DNA from: Spirochaetaceae bacterium
GTDB lineage: Bacteria > Spirochaetota > Spirochaetia > SZUA-6 > Bin103
Assembly (NCBI GenBank): GCA_028821475.1
Contig: JAPPGB010000054.1
Span: 34,536-98,535 of the forward strand
Reading direction: 5' to 3'
Length of the DNA: 64,000 bases
Shown here: positions 59,383-64,000 of the stretch, one piece after another
Layout: every line of letters begins with the position of its first letter
Numbering within the stretch: position 1 is the stretch's first letter
Notes under the pieces: model-generated
What the model was told of the DNA's origin: nothing
Databases searched by the model: none
Seen by the model: the letters and a program-made list of their open reading frames with translations, nothing else
Position numbers and translations under genes: made by a program

Positions 59383-60967
59383 GGTCTGCCTCGGCGGCAT
59401 CAAAAATCTCTGGTTGGTCGCTGAATACGCTCCGGGATCCGCGCAGCCGCCCCCAGAACGCGCTTACGGCCCGCGCTCGCGCTCGTGGACGCTGGATCGA
59501 AGGACACGGTACCGTTTCGATTGCTTCGTCGAGTAGGCGTTCGGCAACGCGAATCAAGGACCGCACGAATGAAGCGCGGCAACCTCGAACCGCGGCTGGA
59601 TCGTCAGAAGACATAGAGGCTGAATGACGATCCTCCAGAGCGGAGAAGAAGCGTGCGTCCGCTTCAGCGTCGAGACGTCGCGCATACGGGCCGGCATGGA
59701 TCCGGTGCGCCCTTGTCAGTTCGTTGGCATCCCTGCCGCCTCCGGCGGCTACTGCTATTCCGAAACGTAGCGCCTTCATCACGTCCTCCACTTCTTCCAA
59801 TTGCGCCTGAGCGGCTTTTGCGAGCGTGTTGCTTTCACCTGTCCTGCCTAGCGCACTGACGGTTGATGGGGCGAAAGCGATGTCGGTCCGCTCGTGGTAG
59901 CCGTCGGTCTTGCCTTGGCCGGCAGCCACTCCGCGAGCGATCAACCGCCACCGCTCGTCTCTCTTCGAGTCCACATGCATAGCCGGAGGGAGGTGGAATG
60001 TAGTGCGATCGAACGCGATCTTGGCTAGCCGATCATACCGGAAGCCAGAAGAGGACAGAGACAGCCCCTTGTTGTCTGAGGTACGGACCGGTGTCCAGAA
60101 ATCGCCAATGTCCCCGCCCGCCATCTTTGCGTAAACACGCGGTGCGCGCGACGGCGCTGTCCGTGCCACCAAGCTCCCACGGTTCGACGAGAGCCGAATG
60201 CGACGGCAGATTTCAATGAAGTACGGGTCAAGGACGCGGAGAGCCAGTGAGTCGGTCCCATCCCATGGCTCCAGCCATGTGAGCGCTACGCCGGCATTGG
60301 GCCGAAAGTAGTCGGGATAGTTGTCCAGTAGTGCATCGCGTCCGGCGAGCATCCGCTTGATATCGAAGCAGATATGCGCACCGAGCCCGCCGACGGCGGG
60401 CGCCAAGCCCACACACGGACGCGAGGAGTACCCTCCGTTCATCCGTGCGATCGGATAGTTCCCGGCGCCCAGATACCCGCCCATAGTTTGCAGATCGATC
60501 AACGCGAACAGCCAGTCTTCCGGCGCGGCTTGCAAAGCGGTCGTCTGCTTGATGTCGTGATTCTTCGCACTCACCAGGAGGTCGAGGTCATCCGGTGAGC
60601 GCTTCCAGCCGCGATAGTGTTGGAGCCCCTGTGGTGCCGGGCATTGCATGAATGCCGGCTCGCCGGGTTCGTCGACGACAAGGCTCCACGGTTGATCATC
60701 CGCGAACCCCGGTGTGGTTCCTCGCAGCAGGCTCCGCCATTCGTCGGCTGACTCCACAGGATCCCGCCAACCTGCCCGGTGGAGCGCGATCGCACCCGAC
60801 TGGCACAGGAACGCGTGAAGAGCGTGGCGTTGATGAGGGCGCAGGGCCGGGAACGCAGCAACTCGGTCCGCGGTCAACGCGGAGTAGACGTCTGGGAGGG
60901 ACAGGTGCGCGGCGCTCCCATCCGCGAGTTGCACTCGGATCAGCGGATCGACGAGGAGGTTATACAC
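59372..60967 (-). CDS. cse1: Type I-E Cascade large subunit Cse1 (CasA, Cas8e)
   Basis: 531 aa from GTG at 60967 (MYNLLVDPLIRVQLADG, the typical Cse1 opening). Conserved stretches include RPHQRHALHAFLCQ, FMQCPAPQGLQ, NHDIKQTTALQAAPEDW, the segment GGYLGAGNYPIARMNGGYSS, and the C-terminal four-helix bundle. It recognises the PAM and recruits Cas3. A longer start at 60991 is possible; it would lie inside the CRISPR-repeat-like hairpin. The 319-bp gap to the cas3 stop holds its own promoter and the crRNA-like element. Confidence 0.94.
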   Translation of the reverse strand: MYNLLVDPLIRVQLADGSAAHLSLPDVYSALTADRVAAFPALRPHQRHALHAFLCQSGAIALHRAGWRDPVESADEWRSLLRGTTPGFADDQPWSLVVDEPGEPAFMQCPAPQGLQHYRGWKRSPDDLDLLVSAKNHDIKQTTALQAAPEDWLFALIDLQTMGGYLGAGNYPIARMNGGYSSRPCVGLAPAVGGLGAHICFDIKRMLAGRDALLDNYPDYFRPNAGVALTWLEPWDGTDSLALRVLDPYFIEICRRIRLSSNRGSLVARTAPSRAPRVYAKMAGGDIGDFWTPVRTSDNKGLSLSSSGFRYDRLAKIAFDRTTFHLPPAMHVDSKRDERWRLIARGVAAGQGKTDGYHERTDIAFAPSTVSALGRTGESNTLAKAAQAQLEEVEDVMKALRFGIAVAAGGGRDANELTRAHRIHAGPYARRLDAEADARFFSALEDRHSASMSSDDPAAVRGCRASFVRSLIRVAERLLDEAIETVPCPSIQRPRARARAVSAFWGRLRGSRSVFSDQPEIFDAAEADHDA

Positions 60968-61223
60968 CCCGCATCTCTGTTCTGTCCCCACGAAGGCGGG
61001 GAGTCGTACGTCGAATCTTGTCTATCTGCCCTCCACAAGGGTCAATCTCCGAGTCAGTCGGAGGATCGCTGAGTGTTCCGGTCTCGAATCGAATCTCGGT
61101 ATAACTACGGCATTCGGATGACCTGCGCTCCGCACGGCGGACCACATGGTTGCCGATGATCGTTTCTTCGTCGACGAAACTCTCGGTCCGATGTGACTTG
61201 ATCCCTGTTAGTACTCTCTTCAT
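60960..61223 (-). CDS. Dubious 87-aa ORF across the crRNA-like element
   Basis: An ATG at 61223 with AGCAGG upstream begins MKRVLTGIKSHRTESFVDEE and runs through both repeat-like hairpins to a TAA that overlaps the cse1 GTG (GTGTATAA). No family is recognised. Translation through it would couple to cse1 and would compete with folding of the hairpins, so a regulatory leader is conceivable. More likely it is a fortuitous frame. Confidence 0.3.
   Translation of the reverse strand: MKRVLTGIKSHRTESFVDEETIIGNHVVRRAERRSSECRSYTEIRFETGTLSDPPTDSEIDPCGGQIDKIRRTTPRLRGDRTEMRGV
60977..61067 (-). ncRNA. crRNA-like element: two CRISPR-repeat-like hairpins around a 33-nt spacer
   Basis: Read on the minus strand: repeat-like 1 (61067-61039) has a hairpin CTCCGA/TCGGAG and a 3' end GATTGACCC; a 33-nt interval (61038-61006) follows; repeat-like 2 (61005-60977) has a hairpin CCCCGC-CTTC-GTGGGG. 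Repeat-like 2 has the classical type I-E form (T-CCCCGC-loop-G-x-GGGGA), and repeat-like 1 keeps the typical 3' handle. I set the 29-nt frame of repeat 1 by aligning the hairpin left arms; 29 nt and 33 nt are the standard I-E repeat and spacer lengths. The element lies in the leader of cse1-cse2-cas7-cas5-cas6e. Its spacer matches the promoter at 61231-61263. Confidence 0.7.
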
Positions 61224-61230
61224 CCTGCTC

Positions 61231-61263
61231 TCTTGATCGCCCCTATCTATCAGACCTACACAA
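61231..61263 (-). promoter_or_regulatory. Predicted target site of the crRNA-like guide
   Basis: On the minus strand this site starts just after AAC (61266-61264), a possible PAM, and shares 17 of its first 22 bases with the 33-nt spacer of the element 170 bp downstream. Mismatches are at positions 6, 10, 12, 19 and 21; beyond 22 there is no similarity. Positions 6 and 12 are flipped out and not read in type I-E guides. Its 5' bases overlap the presumed -10. Confidence 0.65.
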
Positions 61264-61290
61264 GTTATGGTCTATTGGATCCAGAGTCAA
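61262..61290 (-). promoter_or_regulatory. Presumed promoter of cse1-cas6e
   Basis: TTGACT (61290-61285), overlapping the cas3 stop, and TAACTT (61267-61262) are 17 bp apart. The -35 is good, the -10 weak. The resulting leader to cse1 would be about 290 nt. Confidence 0.5.
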
Positions 61291-63917
61291 GCCGCGGGCT
61301 CATCTGCTTCGTGCACTCCGCATCGGTCATATTCGAACACGCGGCCGGCGACCTTCAGGACCAGCCCTTTCGATGTACGATCGACGTAGACAGCCTCGAT
61401 CTCTTCTTTGGTCGGCAACCCGCCGCCGTGCCGCAGAAAGAAATGCGCGGGAAGATTGAACGTACGGACGGCCTCTCCAAACGGCCCTGGTTCAGGCCTA
61501 GCAAGCTCAATGCGCGGCCCATCATCGCCGAGTCGCGTACGTACCTTTTCGTCGAGGTCCGGAAACACGAGGGCTTCGTCGAATGGGGTGTTCCGATCAA
61601 GGAGGTGCCTCCGGGCCATACCGCGCTCGGCGGCGGCGAAGCCGACAGTCTGTTGTTCGTGTTCCACCCATGGCCCGCCGAGTTCGGCGGCCAAGGCGCG
61701 CAACGCCTCCTCATGGGTGGCCTGCTCCACCAGCATGCGGTTCATGGCCGGTACCTCCCACATCGGGTGTTCAGCGACTAGGCGGTGAGCCGCCTCAAGT
61801 CCGAGCAGGTCGCGATAGATCCCTCCGCCATCGCTGGCAGCCCCGAGCCCGTAACGCAAGAGCTCGCCGGCGAGGCCAGCAACCAAGCCTTCCTCTGGCA
61901 TCAGCACGGTGCAGCGCGGCGTAGTGAACGCTGCGGCGCGCTGCGCTTCGCGGTGGCGGTGCAGGCGTCCGATGCGTTGCAGGAGTACGTCCACCGGGCA
62001 GATGTCGGAGATGAGCACGTCGGCATCGATGTCGAGCGACTGCTCCAGAGTCTGCGTACCGATCACGACCACTCCACCGTCGGCGCGTCCCTTCCCGAGC
62101 GCTCGTTCGACGGCACTATCCAGGAGGAGCCGATCCTCCGCCGCAAAGCGACTGTGATGGAGCGCTGGCCCGTCGGCTGCCTGGAGCGTCAACGCGCTAC
62201 CGCCCTGGTTCTCGACGGCGTGGAACACCGCCTGAGCCTCCCTGACGGTGTTGCGAACCACGAGCACCTTGCCCCCCTTCCGTCCAGACGCGAGAGCGAG
62301 TTCGGCGATCCGGTCGGCGTCGCTGATGCATGGTTCAGTGCACATCTCAACCGCCTTGGAATGGCCGCTGTCCGAGAGGCCAAGCGTCTCCGCCGCCCCG
62401 TGCCCAGCCAGCGTTAGCGCTGGATAGGGAATCGCTTCCATGATGGCCAGTGGTGGAAGTTCGGTCCGTTCGGTCCGGGGGCGATGATCGGTCAATGCTG
62501 CCCGAGCGGCCGACCCAAGCGTTGCCGACATCAACAAGGCATGGCCGCCCACTGCCAAGTGGTCGCGTAGGAGCGCTCCCACCAACTCCATCATGTACGC
62601 GTCGCTGGCATGCGCCTCATCGACTACAAGCAGACTGCGTGAGAGCGCACTACCCCGCAAGTGCGCCCACTTCACCTTGAGCGCGGCAAGCAGGACTTGA
62701 TCAACCGTCCCCACTGCGGCAGCGGAATTCAAGAAACGACGAGAGCTCTCCGCGGACCAGCGGGCGCGCCGAGTCGATTCGTCCCTTGGCTCGTCCTCCC
62801 ACTCGACCTCGAACTTCCCGACCCGGCGGGCAGTGACGGTTCCGGCCTTGAGATAACCTGGGATGGCGAGCACGGTTTCTGCGCGAGTTTCAGGCGCGAA
62901 CAATCGGCGTAGTGACGCGTCCAGTCGGCGCTGCAATTGCTTAGCTGCCGCGCGCGTCGGAACCGCGAAGTAGAGTCCGTCTACGAGTCCGGCACGCCAC
63001 AGCGTACTAAACCGCAATGCGGCGGCTTCGGTCTTTCCCGATCCGGTCTCACTTTCCAGCACCAGCAACGGCCAAGAAAGCGGGGCGTCGGCCACCGCCG
63101 TCTGCAGTGGACGCGGCGCGGGATGATCGAACAGGTCGGCGAAGGTGACGGCTGGTGATTGCCGGCGCCAATCTCGCCGGCGCAACAGGCGCGCCTCGAT
63201 CGCGCTCTTGGCAAGTCGATGTGCTTGCTCGATGTAGTTGGGGTCCGGCTCCGGAACAAAGTGGAACTGTTCCTCGTCCGAACCGATCTGATCCGCAAGC
63301 GCCACGGCTCCGGCCAAGAGGTGAGCCAGCGCCGGCGACTCAGGCAACGGGGGTCCGTCGGCGAAGGAGTCAGGAAACCAGAGCCGAATTCGATCGCCGA
63401 ACCGCTTCGCTGCCGCAAGGGGGTCGTAGCCGGCGTACGGCTTCCAAAGCGCTGGCGGGCCGGTGCCGGACCGATGGCGTGTCTTTGCCGGACGACCGTG
63501 GTGAGCCAGACTTGCACGAAGTAGCGGTAGGAACCCGTCGCCCCACGTGTCGTACATTGCGTGAAGCCCGATCGCTTCGCACATATCCTCTTGCTGACAA
63601 CACAGTAGCGCTTGCTCGACGTGACCGGCACGGGGCGGCGGTCCCGGCGGCAGTTCGGCCCGGTCGAACACCTTGAATTGAAATCCGGCGTTGAGCTTGC
63701 CGAAGTCGTGCAGGAATGCCAGAACGGCCAGCCTTGCAGCAGACACCTGATCGATGCGGTGCTGTCCGGCCGCCCGTTCGAACCGAGCCCGAACGACGGG
63801 ATCAGCCAGCAACGCCTGGAAGCACGCCGCCACGTCGGCGCAATGGTGCTCCAGACAGTGAAAGCACGCCGGTGACTCAAACTTCCCCCAAGGGTGATGG
63901 GTGCTGCTATAATTCAC
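61287..63917 (-). CDS. cas3: Type I-E CRISPR nuclease-helicase Cas3
   Basis: 876 aa. N-terminal HD nuclease: LEHHCADVA (first His), AFLHDFGKLNAGFQ with the dyad at H70-D71, and SLAHHGRP. SF2 helicase: Walker A ETGSGKTEAA (about residue 290), VPTRAAAKQL, motif II VVDEAHASD, LMSATLG, and the C-terminal RecA domain with GTQTLEQSLDIDADVLISD and LLQRIGRLHRH. It ends with a Cas3 C-terminal domain. Cas3 is recruited by Cascade to degrade target DNA. The GTG at 63917 is the start; no clear ribosome site is seen. The 83 bp upstream to the window edge hold neither a repeat nor a gene I can read. Confidence 0.95.
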   Translation of the reverse strand: MNYSSTHHPWGKFESPACFHCLEHHCADVAACFQALLADPVVRARFERAAGQHRIDQVSAARLAVLAFLHDFGKLNAGFQFKVFDRAELPPGPPPRAGHVEQALLCCQQEDMCEAIGLHAMYDTWGDGFLPLLRASLAHHGRPAKTRHRSGTGPPALWKPYAGYDPLAAAKRFGDRIRLWFPDSFADGPPLPESPALAHLLAGAVALADQIGSDEEQFHFVPEPDPNYIEQAHRLAKSAIEARLLRRRDWRRQSPAVTFADLFDHPAPRPLQTAVADAPLSWPLLVLESETGSGKTEAAALRFSTLWRAGLVDGLYFAVPTRAAAKQLQRRLDASLRRLFAPETRAETVLAIPGYLKAGTVTARRVGKFEVEWEDEPRDESTRRARWSAESSRRFLNSAAAVGTVDQVLLAALKVKWAHLRGSALSRSLLVVDEAHASDAYMMELVGALLRDHLAVGGHALLMSATLGSAARAALTDHRPRTERTELPPLAIMEAIPYPALTLAGHGAAETLGLSDSGHSKAVEMCTEPCISDADRIAELALASGRKGGKVLVVRNTVREAQAVFHAVENQGGSALTLQAADGPALHHSRFAAEDRLLLDSAVERALGKGRADGGVVVIGTQTLEQSLDIDADVLISDICPVDVLLQRIGRLHRHREAQRAAAFTTPRCTVLMPEEGLVAGLAGELLRYGLGAASDGGGIYRDLLGLEAAHRLVAEHPMWEVPAMNRMLVEQATHEEALRALAAELGGPWVEHEQQTVGFAAAERGMARRHLLDRNTPFDEALVFPDLDEKVRTRLGDDGPRIELARPEPGPFGEAVRTFNLPAHFFLRHGGGLPTKEEIEAVYVDRTSKGLVLKVAGRVFEYDRCGVHEADEPAA

Positions 63918-64000
63918 GCCAATCGGTTGCTCACGTCGTCGATGAGCCCTGATCCTCGCCTAGTGCGGCGCGTGGTGTGAAGGAAAATTCGTCGGAATAT

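Noticed and set aside
61090..61110. A second promoter (TTATAC on the minus strand at 61103-61098) just upstream of the crRNA-like element
   Set aside because: The -10 is acceptable, but I find no -35 at 16-18 bp, so separate transcription of the element is not supported from sequence alone.
63918..64000. Right edge examined for a CRISPR leader or repeat upstream of cas3
   Set aside because: No sequence resembling the CCCCGC hairpin or any repeated unit is present in these 83 bp.

Overview
The window is a G+C-rich bacterial chromosome segment, densely coded on both strands. It carries archaeal-type PheRS subunits (pheS, pheT), an archaeal-type AspRS directly behind gatCAB, a complete SUF operon and two bacillithiol genes. 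Archaeal-type PheRS in a bacterium is best known from spirochaetes. A high-G+C, free-living or host-associated spirochaete is therefore my best guess. No rRNA was available to confirm it, and I recognised no tRNA.

Layout. 0-1.5 kb: proton-translocating transhydrogenase (pntAA and the start of pntAB, minus strand). 1.7-7.4 kb: CDGSH protein, bshC, bshA, hemC, hemL (plus). 7.5-10.5 kb: proC-proA-proB (minus). 10.7-15.4 kb: gatC-gatA-gatB-aspS (plus), a set for indirect Asn/Gln-tRNA synthesis. 15.4-21.9 kb: HAD phosphatase, lipoprotein, a fused DAHP synthase/prephenate dehydratase, an HD protein, radC and a Na+/Ca2+ exchanger. 22-26.4 kb: a NYN-domain gene carrying a hexanucleotide repeat, then pheS and pheT. 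26.4-33.2 kb: an accessory region with VapBC, HEPN-MNT, a broken ParD antitoxin fused to a lipocalin-like gene, a sulfatase and an MT-A70 methylase with a broken partner. 33.2-42.9 kb: a GH-like protein, a sugar ABC transporter, a Drr-type exporter, a PhyH dioxygenase, an SDR, Uma2 and a DUF4382 protein. 43-50 kb: rrf2-sufB-sufC-orf46-sufD-sufS-sufU-nfu. 50.2-53.7 kb: a YtrA-type regulator with its ABC exporter, and an HD protein. 53.7-56.2 kb: a Fic protein behind a set of operator-like palindromes, then an overlapping, probably truncated AAA ATPase. 56.2-63.9 kb: a type I-E CRISPR interference operon (cas3, cse1, cse2, cas7, cas5, cas6e; minus) with no cas1, no cas2 and no array in view.

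The most interesting object lies between cas3 and cse1. Two CRISPR-repeat-like hairpins are separated by exactly 33 nt. The PAM-proximal part of that 33-nt spacer matches, at 17 of its first 22 positions, a site next to an AAC trinucleotide on the presumed cse1 promoter, about 200 bp upstream. Two of the mismatches fall at positions 6 and 12, which type I-E guides do not read. This has the form of a crRNA-like guide that directs Cascade to repress its own operon (CreR-like), here embedded in the 5' leader of the operon it would control.

Other points: an in-frame hexamer expansion that replaces the first catalytic Asp of a NYN nuclease; a roughly 95-residue low-complexity insertion in the HemC active-site loop; a 46-codon ORF coupled exactly between sufC and sufD; a duplicated pheT start; and a VapC lacking one catalytic acid.
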